From Candidatus Gastranaerophilales bacterium (GTDB lineage: Bacteria; Cyanobacteriota; Vampirovibrionia; Gastranaerophilales; Gastranaerophilaceae), in assembly GCA_023662705.1 (NCBI GenBank), contig JAMPIM010000005.1, positions 3,351 to 67,350 on the forward strand: a stretch of 64,000 bases of DNA. Direction: 5' to 3'. The position numbers and the translations under genes are program-made. Numbering within the stretch: the stretch's first letter is position 1; every line of letters starts with the position of its first letter. Below the pieces are notes generated by a model. That model was not told the origin of the DNA, made no database searches, and worked only from the letters and a program-made list of their open reading frames with translations. This document shows, piece after piece, positions 1 through 8,414 of this stretch.

Positions 1-1316
1 ATGGCTGTATTGATTTAAAAAAATGGAATATTCAAGAAATCGAAAACTCTGAAATGTGGATAACCTTCGGCTCTTCTCCGCAAAAATTCAAACTCTTTAT
101 GACAAAGCTTCCAAACACAAATATTAATGTTTTCTTTGTACAAAACGATTGGTATTTCTCTTGTTTTCAGGAAGTTTATCCAAAATGGTTAGACACAAGA
201 TATGAGCACGAAAGATACGTTGCGTTCTCTCTTGCAACTTTAGAATACGCAAAACAATTAAACTTTAAAGCTGATATAATCCACTCCAACGACTGGCATA
301 CAGCAATGATTCCTTTGTATATCAAAGCAAACTATAAATTTGATGAATTCTGGGCAAATACTAAAAATGTTTTTGAAATCCACAATCTTGCTTATCAGGG
401 AATTTGGTTTGAAGATATCTTAGATTTTGCTAATATGAGAAAAGATATCGTCTATAACGAATGGGGATGCGAACACTTTGGACGTGTAAACTGGATGAAA
501 GGTGCAATCAATTATGCGGATAAAGTTGTCGTTGTTTCTCCAAAATACGCGGATGAAATTTTAGGCTCTGAATTCGGCGAAGGCATGGACTACACACTTC
601 GCGGACATAAAGATAAAATCGTCGGAATCCTTAACGGAATTGACTACGATGTTTTCAACCCTAAAACAGATAAATCTCTTGTTAAAAATTTTGATATCAA
701 GAGTTTAAAAAATAAAGAAGAAAACAAAAAAGCCGTTTTAAAAGAATTCGGATTGGAATACAATCCTGAAAGACCTTTGATAGCACTAATTTCAAGACTT
801 GTTGACCAAAAAGGTTTGGATTTAATCAGACAGGTTGAAAACGATTTGAAAAACCTGAATGCTGATTTTATTTTCTTAGGCTCAGGCGATAAGAGTTACG
901 AAAACTTATTTATCTGGTTATCAAACAATACATCCAATATCAGAACTTATGTCGGCTATAGAGGAGATTTGGCTAATCTTATTTATGCAGGTTCTGATTT
1001 CTTCTTAATGCCGTCAAAATTTGAACCTTGCGGATTGTCACAATTAATCGCGATGCGCTACGGCTCATTACCAATAGTAAGAGCAACAGGCGGTTTGGAT
1101 AACACGGTTGTAGGATATCCTCTTAATGATTCAACAGGATTCAAATTCTGGGGCTATGACGGATGGGCTATGAAAGATGCAATCTGCTGCGCTCTGGAAG
1201 TCTACAAAGACAAATATACATTCGGTGCAATGCGCGAAAGCGCTATGAAAGCAGACTTTAGCTGGAAAGAAAGCGCTAAAAAATATTTAGAAATGTATAA
1301 GAATTTGGCAGGGTAG
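1..1316 (+). CDS. glgA: Glycogen synthase, 5' end outside window
   Basis: ADP-glucose alpha-1,4-glucosyltransferase that extends glycogen (GT5 family, GT-B fold). The reading frame is open from base 3, so the gene begins upstream; about 437 codons are visible and the N-terminal KxGG region is missing. Seen: HSNDWHTAMIPLY and IHNLAYQG of the N-terminal Rossmann domain, then ALISRLVDQKGLDLI and FEPCGLSQLIAMRYGSLP with the RATGGLDNTV tail of the nucleotide-sugar domain. These are hallmark GT5 motifs. It implies glycogen storage in the cytoplasm. No other glg gene lies downstream; the next gene is convergent 3 bp away. Confidence 0.93.
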   Translation, partial: GCIDLKKWNIQEIENSEMWITFGSSPQKFKLFMTKLPNTNINVFFVQNDWYFSCFQEVYPKWLDTRYEHERYVAFSLATLEYAKQLNFKADIIHSNDWHTAMIPLYIKANYKFDEFWANTKNVFEIHNLAYQGIWFEDILDFANMRKDIVYNEWGCEHFGRVNWMKGAINYADKVVVVSPKYADEILGSEFGEGMDYTLRGHKDKIVGILNGIDYDVFNPKTDKSLVKNFDIKSLKNKEENKKAVLKEFGLEYNPERPLIALISRLVDQKGLDLIRQVENDLKNLNADFIFLGSGDKSYENLFIWLSNNTSNIRTYVGYRGDLANLIYAGSDFFLMPSKFEPCGLSQLIAMRYGSLPIVRATGGLDNTVVGYPLNDSTGFKFWGYDGWAMKDAICCALEVYKDKYTFGAMRESAMKADFSWKESAKKYLEMYKNLAG

Positions 1317-1319
1317 AAC

Positions 1320-1790
1320 TTATTGTTTGTTTTTAGCTTGCACTCTTTCAATAGCTTGCTGTAATCTGTCTGCACCTTCTTTGGTAAATCCTTCTATTAT
1401 CAAACGACATTGTTTAACTTTTTCTGAATTATCAAAATTAGTTTTTGTTGTTTCGATAATATTACTAACATTTCTCAAAGCTTTTTTGCCTGATATAAAA
1501 AGATATTTTAACGGGTTAGTTAAAAGTGTAACTTCTCCGCTTTCATTATCAATAGTATATTCACGATTTTTTGTAAGTATTTCTGTTTTACCGCTTGGAA
1601 TAAATTCATCGTTAACCAGCATTGCTTCCTGCTCAGGAAGTTCACAACGAACTATTCTGCTGTCACTAAAGTTAAAACGACCTTGACTATATTCGCGCCC
1701 TGCCTTCATGCGCTCAAGCACAACAGTTAAATTCTTCTTTGCTTCTTCGGGTAATATACCCATTTTTGCATTGATTTGAAATATCTTCAT
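1320..1790 (-). CDS. Hypothetical protein, 156 aa
   Basis: No family recognised. It is a soluble, charged protein without signal peptide or membrane segment. The C-terminal third (FTKEGADRLQQAIERVQAK) looks helical. The start at 1790 is chosen because AAGGAG lies 8 nt upstream; an in-frame ATG two codons earlier (1796) would be only 2 nt from that site. It is divergent from the gene at 1821, leaving 30 bp for both promoters. Real-gene support comes from the good ribosome site and the dense packing between neighbours; function unknown. Confidence 0.6.
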   Translation of the reverse strand: MKIFQINAKMGILPEEAKKNLTVVLERMKAGREYSQGRFNFSDSRIVRCELPEQEAMLVNDEFIPSGKTEILTKNREYTIDNESGEVTLLTNPLKYLFISGKKALRNVSNIIETTKTNFDNSEKVKQCRLIIEGFTKEGADRLQQAIERVQAKNKQ

Positions 1791-1808
1791 ACACATAGCT
1801 CCTTATGC

Positions 1809-1814
1809 TACAAT
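1809..1814 (+). promoter_or_regulatory. -10 box of leaderless promoter
   Basis: TACAAT ends exactly 6 nt before the ATG at 1821, and there is no Shine-Dalgarno between them. Transcription would start at or next to the A of ATG. Same geometry as several other genes in this window. Confidence 0.5.
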
Positions 1815-1820
1815 ATTATC

Positions 1821-2132
1821 ATGAAAGATTTAGAAACACATTATTCACTACTTCCTGCTTTTGCTGACTCGGATGACCCTGTGAGAGATGCAATCCTTGC
1901 GGGAGGAAAGGTTACGGGAATAACTCTTACACTTGAAAATAAAATCGTTGCACAATACCCGATTTTTATAACCAACGAAATGCATTATGACAACTTGAAA
2001 CTTTATCTTGAACAAGTCGGAGAAAAACTACGTTCTGTCGTAGAAGAAAAAATAAAAAATAACGAACAATTTGAGGTTAAAGACCTTATGAAAAGCGGCT
2101 GCCACGGTTGCGGAGGCTGTCGAAAAAATTGA
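1821..2132 (+). CDS. Small Cys-rich-tail protein, 103 aa
   Basis: Unknown function. The body is a mixed alpha/beta domain starting MKDLETHYSLLPAFAD. The C-terminus is strikingly cysteine rich, CHGCGGCRKN, which suggests a metal- or cluster-binding tail like those on NifU/Fe-S-associated small proteins; that is an inference. An upstream in-frame ATG at 1776 lies inside the divergent gene and was not used; the ATG at 1821 has a -10 box 6 nt upstream. The stop codon overlaps the TTG start proposed for the next gene (TTGA), so the two are probably translationally coupled. Confidence 0.6.
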   Translation: MKDLETHYSLLPAFADSDDPVRDAILAGGKVTGITLTLENKIVAQYPIFITNEMHYDNLKLYLEQVGEKLRSVVEEKIKNNEQFEVKDLMKSGCHGCGGCRKN

Positions 2133-2914
2133 ACATTCTGATTATCGGAAAAATACAAAACAATTTGCTTGAAGCCGTATGTAATTCAAAACTTCTTGAT
2201 AAACTCTATACAGCAACTCTTGAACCGTTAGAAGAGATTCCGAATATTGAGTTTGAAAATTTTGAAGACCTTGCACGCAAGGCAAAAGCTTTAAAAATTG
2301 ATTTTGCTTTGACTTCTGATAAGGATTTGATACAGGCTGGAATCGCTGATGTTTTAAAAAAATATCTTGTGAATATTTTTGCAGTAAATAAAAAATGGTC
2401 TAATCTTGAAACATCACGATTAGCAGCCAAACAGCTTGCAAATTATTATTCCATAAACACTCCGGAAGTTATAAAAGCTCCGCTTGCCTTTCCTGTTGTA
2501 ATAAAAACCAACAGACCAAAAGGAACTTATATCGCAAATTCCATATCAGATTTAGTAAACAAAATGGAACAGCTGGAAGGCGAAAAAACTTTTCTCGAAG
2601 AATATTTGAGAGGCGAAGTATATGAACTGACTTCACTTTGGGACGGGAAAAATATTTTGAGCTTTCCTCTTGAAAACCTTACCGAGGTTCAGCAGGACAG
2701 ATTAGAACTCTACAAAACAAAACTAAATTTTATGCTGTCTGATGAAAAAGCCGATTTTATGGGATTTTTTGTCTCAAAACTAATTTGGGCTAAGAATGAC
2801 TGGTACCTGTTGGAATACAAAATGGGGGTAAATAAATCCTCCAAGTTTTATGGTGATTTGCTTTATATTCTTAATTCTGCTCTGTATCAAAAATTGAACG
2901 AAATTCAGGTATAG
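2129..2914 (+). CDS. PurD-like ATP-grasp protein, short and divergent
   Basis: Resembles phosphoribosylamine-glycine ligase (PurD): N-terminal MNILIIGK, then FALTSDKDLIQAGIADVLKK and a segment ETSRLAAKQLANYYSINTPE that matches the 'SK.F.K..M....IPTA' region, followed by ATP-grasp-like VVIKTNRPKG and FLEEYLRGEVYELTS. It is about 261 aa, far shorter than the ~420 aa of true PurD, and the canonical glycine-rich loop is degenerate. It may be a paralogue with a different substrate or a decayed copy. The TTG at 2129 is preferred: it gives the family-like N-terminus, overlaps the upstream stop as TTGA, and has GGAGG about 12 nt upstream; TTG at 2108 is the alternative. Its 3' end overlaps the convergent csaB by 44 bp. 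Confidence 0.55.
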   Translation: MNILIIGKIQNNLLEAVCNSKLLDKLYTATLEPLEEIPNIEFENFEDLARKAKALKIDFALTSDKDLIQAGIADVLKKYLVNIFAVNKKWSNLETSRLAAKQLANYYSINTPEVIKAPLAFPVVIKTNRPKGTYIANSISDLVNKMEQLEGEKTFLEEYLRGEVYELTSLWDGKNILSFPLENLTEVQQDRLELYKTKLNFMLSDEKADFMGFFVSKLIWAKNDWYLLEYKMGVNKSSKFYGDLLYILNSALYQKLNEIQV

Positions 2915-3818
2915 AATAATTACCCGTGTTCATCATTTCATCAAAACCTTCTTGCATCCCTTCTCCATTTAATTCGATAAGCGGAAATCCTATTGTCTCA
3001 GCAAGAGATTTAACCTTGATATCATAGTTTATTCCCAAAACCTTTACACCCGCTTTAGCAGCAGCAAGACAGGCATGGAAACGCATACCTACAAGGTATT
3101 CAAGGCTTGATAACTCTTTGAGCGCTTCGTGAACGGTTAAGTTTTTAAGAATCTTTCCCTCGATTTTTTCCAAAACAGGTAAATCAATACTATCCTGCAA
3201 AGAAATCAGTTTAATTTCTTGGTTAGGAAAACGGGTTCTAATCTCCGCAATCAGTTTTTCTATAAACTCATTGGTAAGAGTCGGAAAAGTTCTCAATTGC
3301 AAACCAATACCACGTTTTTCGCTTACATTTACCCCTATACCAAAAACAGGGTCAGGAACAAGAATTGAGTCAATTCCCATTTCTTTTAAAAGCATTTGTG
3401 ATTTTTCATCACGCACAGTAATCTTATGACACCTTTTTAGAACAAATTTTGTTAAATATTTCCCGATTTTTGTCCTGAAAGGCGTAAATCCCTGAGCAAA
3501 AATAATAACTTTTTTTCTGAAAAACAAAGCAGTCATTATTATTCCAAGATAATAAATCAAACTTTTTAAGCTGGTTACATCCTGCAAAAGGCTTCCTCCG
3601 CCTGAGACCAAAACATCAGATTCCATAATCGGTTTGATAAAACCAAACATGCCGGTTGATTCAACACCATAAAGCTTTGCTGTTTTTTCAGGATTTGATG
3701 AAATCAGAGTAATTTTTTCAGCACCGATTTTTTTTAAATTATCGGTCAAAACACTCGCAATCGCTTCATCACCAAAGTTGTCAAAACCAATATAACCAGA
3801 AACTATATACTTTGTCAT
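2871..3818 (-). CDS. csaB: Polysaccharide pyruvyl transferase, CsaB type
   Basis: Transfers pyruvate ketal to a cell-wall polysaccharide; in other bacteria this creates the anchor for SLH-domain surface proteins. Seen: SGYIGFDNFGDEAI at the N-terminus, GGGSLLQD near residue 75, VRDEKS and the conserved GMRFHACLAAAKAG near residue 245. Length 315 aa fits the family. The start has GGAGA 8 nt upstream. No SLH protein is visible in the window, so the substrate is inferred. It is convergent with and overlaps the PurD-like gene. Confidence 0.85.
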   Translation of the reverse strand: MTKYIVSGYIGFDNFGDEAIASVLTDNLKKIGAEKITLISSNPEKTAKLYGVESTGMFGFIKPIMESDVLVSGGGSLLQDVTSLKSLIYYLGIIMTALFFRKKVIIFAQGFTPFRTKIGKYLTKFVLKRCHKITVRDEKSQMLLKEMGIDSILVPDPVFGIGVNVSEKRGIGLQLRTFPTLTNEFIEKLIAEIRTRFPNQEIKLISLQDSIDLPVLEKIEGKILKNLTVHEALKELSSLEYLVGMRFHACLAAAKAGVKVLGINYDIKVKSLAETIGFPLIELNGEGMQEGFDEMMNTGNYSIPEFRSIFDTEQN

Positions 3819-3853
3819 GAAATATTCTCCATAACAATAATACTATAAAAAGA

Positions 3854-4201
3854 TTATTTAGAATTTTTATACCAGGGTTTAAATTCATTAATTTTATCTA
3901 TTAATATCCCAAAATCACCATCAAATTTTAAACATCTGTCATCAATCAATAGCCAGCTCAATTCTTTTACATTAGTTATATCAGTAAAATATCTATCTAA
4001 ATCATGTTTAATTAACCACTTTGAAGCTAATATTCTATTTCTTGTCGTAAATAACTTCAACTCGTAATTTTCTGTTAATTTTTTAAGAAAAATATCTACA
4101 CCCTCTTTGGGCTCAGGAATAAAATCTTGGTTGAAATTACCGGTATACTGATTTAATACACCGTCTAAATCGATTAAAATTGTTTTTTTAAATTGTTTCA
4201 A
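3854..4201 (-). CDS. HAD-superfamily phosphatase-like protein, 115 aa
   Basis: Small HAD hydrolase: ILIDLDGVLNQYTG carries motif I (DxDGV), KLFTTRNR supplies the motif II Thr, and LLIDDRCLKFDGD resembles motif IV (DD). No cap domain fits in this length, so protein or large substrates, or nucleotides, are possible. The TTG at 4201 is preferred as start because AAGGA sits 8 nt upstream and the protein then begins just before motif I; reading further upstream adds a lysine-rich stretch without a ribosome site. It diverges from the XRE pair to its right. Confidence 0.65.
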   Translation of the reverse strand: MKQFKKTILIDLDGVLNQYTGNFNQDFIPEPKEGVDIFLKKLTENYELKLFTTRNRILASKWLIKHDLDRYFTDITNVKELSWLLIDDRCLKFDGDFGILIDKINEFKPWYKNSK

Positions 4202-4254
4202 TATTATATTCCTTCTTTTTTTAAATACAAAAAAATTAAACTTAAATAACACAG

Positions 4255-4266
4255 TCAGTTTGTTTA
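4255..4266 (+). repeat. Operator-like element, copy 1 (TCAGTTTGTTTA)
   Basis: TCAGTTTGTTTA lies 31 nt before the ATG of the first XRE gene. An identical copy lies 32 nt before the ATG of the second XRE gene. Presumed shared operator or -35 region. Confidence 0.5.
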
Positions 4267-4297
4267 TTTTATTAATATTCAAACTTAAGATTTCTAT

Positions 4298-4516
4298 ATG
4301 CGTGATAATGTCAATTTATATAAATTTGGACAAATATTAAAATCAATAAGGTTAGAACGTAAATTAACACAAGCTGAATTAGCAGAAAAAGTAGAACTTT
4401 CCACAAATTTTATAGGCATGGTAGAAAGAGGTTTGCGGAATACAACAATTGATAAAATGTTTTTGCTAATGGATGCACTTGAAATATCTCCTTTACAATT
4501 TTTTGAAAGATTTTAA
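4298..4516 (+). CDS. XRE-family regulator, 72 aa (first of pair)
   Basis: Single helix-turn-helix Cro/C1 domain filling the whole protein: FGQILKSIRLERKLTQAELA, recognition helix STNFIGMVERGLRN, helices 4-5 to the end FFERF. Expected to bind DNA as a dimer and probably regulates itself and its neighbour. No Shine-Dalgarno; TAAGAT ends 6 nt before ATG, so the mRNA is likely leaderless. The next XRE gene is a paralogue about 50% similar and has the same upstream element. Confidence 0.8.
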   Translation: MRDNVNLYKFGQILKSIRLERKLTQAELAEKVELSTNFIGMVERGLRNTTIDKMFLLMDALEISPLQFFERF

Positions 4517-4560
4517 AAATCACACTCCCAGTTATACCATATAATTTTATAATAACACGC

Positions 4561-4572
4561 TCAGTTTGTTTA
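4561..4572 (+). repeat. Operator-like element, copy 2 (TCAGTTTGTTTA)
   Basis: Second copy of the 12-bp element at 4255, at the same distance from the start codon of the second XRE gene. GATAAT at 4592-4597 sits where TAAGAT sits in the first promoter. Confidence 0.5.
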
Positions 4573-4604
4573 ATTTGTTACAAATTGAAATGATAATACA
4601 TTTT

Positions 4605-4817
4605 ATGGATGAATTGACAAACCTACAATCATTTGGCAATAAAATAAAAAGCTTTAGAGAAAAGAAAAACTTAACTCAAGCTGAACTTGCTGAAATGGTT
4701 GGTTATTCAACAAATTATGTAGGAATGGTCGAACGAGCGGAAAGAAATACGGCTGTAGCAAATGTATATAAATTTGCCCGTGCTCTTGAAGTTCAGCCTT
4801 ATGAATTTTTTTTATAA
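4605..4817 (+). CDS. XRE-family regulator, 70 aa (second of pair)
   Basis: Cro/C1-type HTH: FGNKIKSFREKKNLTQAELA, STNYVGMVERAERN, ending QPYEFFL. The ATG at 4605 (MDELTNLQ) is chosen because GATAAT ends 7 nt upstream and homology to the first XRE begins there; an upstream TTG at 4566 would run through the promoter element. Paralogous to 4298-4516, sharing TQAELAE and MVERxxRNT. The two regulators probably arose by tandem duplication including their promoter. Confidence 0.78.
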   Translation: MDELTNLQSFGNKIKSFREKKNLTQAELAEMVGYSTNYVGMVERAERNTAVANVYKFARALEVQPYEFFL

Positions 4818-4833
4818 GGATTTACTCCTACCC

Positions 4834-5763
4834 CTAAACATTCTCCATAACGGTATCAAAATAAGGAATTGCTTGAATCGCGCCGTAGTTTTGGGTCTGA
4901 AGTCCTGAAACAACTGATGCAAATCTTGAAGCATCACGCGGAGCATAGCCGTTTGTTAATGCATATAAAAATCCGCCGTTAAACACATCACCTGATGCCG
5001 TCACATCAATAGCTTTTTGAGTATTATAAAACTCTGTAAAACTGATATCACCCTTGTAACCCGTATAATAACCGTTATCGATATGTGATTTTATAACAAC
5101 AATTTTAACCCCTCTATCCCAGAAATAATTCATTACTTTATCAATAGAAGTAAAGTCATAAAGCTGAGCGGCGTCATTTTTAAGTGATAAAAATATAATA
5201 TCCGTAAAATCAATAATTTCTTCAAAATACTCTTTTGTATCATCAGAATTCATAAAACAAGATGTATAGTTAGGATCATACGCTGTCATTACATCATTTT
5301 CTTTTGCAATTCTGAATGTTTCCCTAACCAATTCACGAGAACTTGCAGAAAGCGATTGAACCACACCTGTTGAATAAACCATTTTTAGTTTTTTTATTGA
5401 TTCTTCATCAATATCATCAATAGAAAGTTTTGTTGCAGCAGTTTTTCTCTTATAATAAAGAACTTCTTTTTTCTCAGCGGTTTTAGAAACAATGTACATA
5501 CCGTTTTGTTCATTATTTGTTTTGATTAAAGAAGTATCAATATTTTCTTTCTTTAAAGCAGAGAGAATAAACTCACTAAAACCATCATTACCCACTTTAG
5601 TCAAATAAGTAACATTTCCGCCCAAACGTGCAACAGCAACAGCAGTTGTAACCGTATCACCGCCAAAATACTTGTTCAAAGTAGAAGTGTCCGCTAAAGA
5701 CCCGTTTGCAGAAAGTTCAATCAGGCATTCGCCTATAATAGCAATATCTATTTTTGATTCCAT
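4834..5763 (-). CDS. kdgK: 2-keto-3-deoxygluconate kinase (PfkB family)
   Basis: Phosphorylates KDG to KDPG with ATP, feeding the aldolase encoded just upstream. Ribokinase fold: N-terminal GECLIEL, GGDTVTTAVAVARLGG sugar-binding region, and C-terminal signature DVTASGDVFNGGF with the catalytic Asp kept; the first glycine of the usual GAGD is Ala, as in the AAGD of E. coli KdgK. Length 309 aa is normal. It overlaps the eda stop by 16 bp, so the two genes form an operon for sugar-acid catabolism. Confidence 0.85.
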   Translation of the reverse strand: MESKIDIAIIGECLIELSANGSLADTSTLNKYFGGDTVTTAVAVARLGGNVTYLTKVGNDGFSEFILSALKKENIDTSLIKTNNEQNGMYIVSKTAEKKEVLYYKRKTAATKLSIDDIDEESIKKLKMVYSTGVVQSLSASSRELVRETFRIAKENDVMTAYDPNYTSCFMNSDDTKEYFEEIIDFTDIIFLSLKNDAAQLYDFTSIDKVMNYFWDRGVKIVVIKSHIDNGYYTGYKGDISFTEFYNTQKAIDVTASGDVFNGGFLYALTNGYAPRDASRFASVVSGLQTQNYGAIQAIPYFDTVMENV

Positions 5764-6377
5764 TTAGTAAAATCCTTGACTTCGGTTAAGATTTCTCTTG
5801 TACGGTCAGTAATCTCATGAGGAGTGAAACCCTGATAAAAGTCACGTCCGACACCTACTGCCGCTGCGCCTGCGTTTATATATGTAACAATTTCACTTAG
5901 TTTAATATTACCTGTAGGCATAAGATTCAAGAACGGCATTTGTCTCAATATGTTTTCAATATATTGAACTCCGCCCATTGCATCAGCAGGGAAAAGTTTT
6001 ATCAACGGAATTCTTGATTTCCATGCGTTATAAGCTTCATTTGCGGTAGAAGTTCCTGCGATAAAAGGAATTCTTAAATTCTTAGAAATTTTAACCAGAC
6101 TCATCTGAAAAATCGGAGAAGCAAATAATTTTGCACCGCTTTTAATAGCATAATCAGCCTGTGTTGAAGTAATAATACCGCCTGCACAAACTGTTGCATA
6201 TTTTGAAACTTCTTCAATTGCTTCATAGATTGAAGGGTTTTCAACATTAATCTCTATTACTCTAATCCCGCCTTGTATAAGAGCTTTAGCGATTTCAACC
6301 GCTCTATCGGCTTCCTTACATCTGATTATCGGATAAACTTTGTCTTCAGCTATTGTATTTATGTAATTTTCACTCAT
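5748..6377 (-). CDS. eda: KDPG/KHG aldolase
   Basis: Class I aldolase that splits 2-keto-3-deoxy-6-phosphogluconate into pyruvate and glyceraldehyde-3-phosphate. Seen: YPIIRCK near residue 15, GGIRVIEINVENP with the catalytic Glu, CAGGIIT, and IKLFPADAMGG with the Schiff-base Lys, then PTGNI and the GAAAVGVGRDF phosphate loop. 209 aa is typical. AAAGGAA lies upstream of the start and TATAAT (6404-6409, minus) provides a promoter for eda-kdgK, divergent from the cyclase gene. Confidence 0.9.
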   Translation of the reverse strand: MSENYINTIAEDKVYPIIRCKEADRAVEIAKALIQGGIRVIEINVENPSIYEAIEEVSKYATVCAGGIITSTQADYAIKSGAKLFASPIFQMSLVKISKNLRIPFIAGTSTANEAYNAWKSRIPLIKLFPADAMGGVQYIENILRQMPFLNLMPTGNIKLSEIVTYINAGAAAVGVGRDFYQGFTPHEITDRTREILTEVKDFTKWNQK

Positions 6378-6403
6378 TTGTATGGGTTCCTTTGTTTGAA
6401 ATT

Positions 6404-6409
6404 ATTATA
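6404..6409 (-). promoter_or_regulatory. -10 box for eda-kdgK
   Basis: TATAAT on the minus strand in the 54-bp divergent gap, about 26 nt ahead of the eda start, leaving room for the AAAGGAA ribosome site. Confidence 0.5.
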
Positions 6410-6431
6410 TCATAAATAAAAGAGGTCAATT

Positions 6432-8414
6432 ATGAATAAGATTAAACTGTATCTTTCTGCTTTTATTATCGTACTTGTATTTGTTTTTGTCTATTTTGCA
6501 ACATATAATTTTGCAGAACCGCGAGCTTATGACTTCATGACAAAAAATGTTTTGACAAAAAAGCTTCCGTTTGACAAGTTTAAAAAAGTTCATGGCAGCG
6601 ATGATATTGTTCTTGTTGTAATTGATGATAAAACCGCTGAAAAATATCGTTGGCCATGGAAACGTGAAGTTAACTGTAAAATTTTTGAATATTTTTCAAA
6701 TTATACACAGCCTAAATTACTTGTTTATGATGCGTTAATAATCACTCTTGATAATGATTATCCCGAATCAGACAAAAAATTCTTTCAATCCCTGAGCAAA
6801 TTCGACAATCTTATTGTAGGAATGCTTCCTAAAATTAAACCTTGGGAAAACGAAAGCTTCGGGCAAGATTATGATAAAAAACTTTCTGAAAAATTTGGAA
6901 TTGATGTAGTTGATAAGAGTTCAAAGTCTCCTGATTTGTATGAAAGCATGTATGCTTATCCTCAACCGTATTTTAATGCGGTCAAACATATCGGTTCAGG
7001 CTCAATGATTGCCGGCCCAATCAGCGGGAATTTAAAAATAAGAGATGAAGTTTACAGAAACCACGAATATGTTTTCAAGTACAAAGGAAGTTTTTATCCT
7101 TCATTTGCACTCAGAGCATATTTAATGCTCAATAATAATCCGCAAACAATTTTAACAAATAAAAATATAGTATTTCCTGATACCAAACAAACAATTGCCG
7201 TTAGAAAAAATAAGTACCAGACAATAACACCGGTAAAATTCTACGATTTATATGACGGTCAATATTCACATATCAAATACTCTGCCGTTGATATTATGGA
7301 TTCTTTTGATGCAATGCAAAAAGGAGCTAAACCAAAAATTAATCCGGAACTTTTTAACAATAAAATTGTTGTAATAGGAGCAAATGTTAAAACAGGAACA
7401 GGTGCTTATGATATCAAAAATACTCCGATAAAAGAAAACCACCCCGGAGTAGATTATCAGGCTACTGCAATTGATAACATTATCCATAATGATTTTCTAC
7501 ATATTCTGCCTGACTGGTTTAATATTTTTATAACACTTCTCGGAATGATTCTTGTTTACGGATATATAAGAGTTTCAAGCCTTGCAAAAACGGTTACGTC
7601 AACTCTTAGTATAATCGGCGGATATTTATTGCTTTGTACAATTTGTTTCTATTTCGGAGTTGTAATAAACGTAATAACACCGATTGTAATGTTCGTTTTA
7701 ACAACAATCTTGGCTTATACCCACAAATTTGTACTCGAAAATAAAAGCAAAGAAAAAGTTAAAAACGCAATGGGCAAATATATGTCCGAAGATGTTATGA
7801 AACGCGTAATCCAGAACATTGATAATCTTGGTTTGGGCGGGAAAAAAGCCGTTGTTACAGTTTTATTCTCTGATATCCGCGGATTCACAACAATGAGCGA
7901 GCAAATGTCTGCCGAACAGGTTTCCGAAATCCTGAACGAATATTTTACGGAAATGGAACCTATTATTACTAAATACAACGGTGTTATTAACAAATTCATC
8001 GGAGATGCGGTTATGGCAATCTTCGGAGAACCGATTCAGGACAAAAACCATGCTCAAAACGCTGTCAAATGTGCTTTTGCAATGTTGGAAAAAGTTAAAG
8101 AACTCCAGAAAAAATGGGTTAGAGAAGGCAAACCGAAAATCGAAATCGGTGTCGGAATCAATACGGGCGAAGTTTTTGTAGGAAACATCGGTTCGGTTAA
8201 CCGTATGGAATACACCGTAATCGGCGATACCGTTAACCTCGCAAGCCGTTTGGAAAGTTACAACAAAACCTATAAAACAAAAATGCTCATAAGTTCTTCT
8301 ACCTATGAAGAAGTCAAAGGTATTGTAAACGTAATCAGGATTTCTGATGTCCAAATCAGAGGAAAAGCTCACAAAATGGATATTTATGAGGTTTTAAGAG
8401 TTACTGAGCTTTGA
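6432..8414 (+). CDS. CHASE2-domain class III adenylate cyclase
   Basis: Membrane receptor-like enzyme making cAMP. Order: N-terminal membrane helix (about 7-24), extracytoplasmic CHASE2 sensor (about 30-350, with IVLVVIDDKTAEKYRWPW), three membrane helices (about 355-435), then the cyclase domain. In the last, FSDIRGFT and KFIGDAVMAIFGEP carry the two metal-binding Asp, the Lys before FIGD fits adenine selection, and VIGDTVNLASRLES supplies the second adenine-contact Asp and the transition-state Asn/Arg. All catalytic residues are present, so it should be active. AGAGG lies 7 nt ahead of ATG. It overlaps the convergent next gene by 14 bp. Confidence 0.92.
   Translation: MNKIKLYLSAFIIVLVFVFVYFATYNFAEPRAYDFMTKNVLTKKLPFDKFKKVHGSDDIVLVVIDDKTAEKYRWPWKREVNCKIFEYFSNYTQPKLLVYDALIITLDNDYPESDKKFFQSLSKFDNLIVGMLPKIKPWENESFGQDYDKKLSEKFGIDVVDKSSKSPDLYESMYAYPQPYFNAVKHIGSGSMIAGPISGNLKIRDEVYRNHEYVFKYKGSFYPSFALRAYLMLNNNPQTILTNKNIVFPDTKQTIAVRKNKYQTITPVKFYDLYDGQYSHIKYSAVDIMDSFDAMQKGAKPKINPELFNNKIVVIGANVKTGTGAYDIKNTPIKENHPGVDYQATAIDNIIHNDFLHILPDWFNIFITLLGMILVYGYIRVSSLAKTVTSTLSIIGGYLLLCTICFYFGVVINVITPIVMFVLTTILAYTHKFVLENKSKEKVKNAMGKYMSEDVMKRVIQNIDNLGLGGKKAVVTVLFSDIRGFTTMSEQMSAEQVSEILNEYFTEMEPIITKYNGVINKFIGDAVMAIFGEPIQDKNHAQNAVKCAFAMLEKVKELQKKWVREGKPKIEIGVGINTGEVFVGNIGSVNRMEYTVIGDTVNLASRLESYNKTYKTKMLISSSTYEEVKGIVNVIRISDVQIRGKAHKMDIYEVLRVTEL

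Noticed and set aside
3854..4817. HAD gene with XRE pair as a toxin-antitoxin system
   Set aside because: HAD motifs look like an ordinary phosphatase, and nothing in sequence shows toxicity; only the divergent layout suggests linkage.
7863..8372. Long open frame (169 codons) antisense to the adenylate cyclase domain
   Set aside because: Composition (Phe-rich, codon shadow) and lack of start signals; the plus-strand cyclase is unambiguous.
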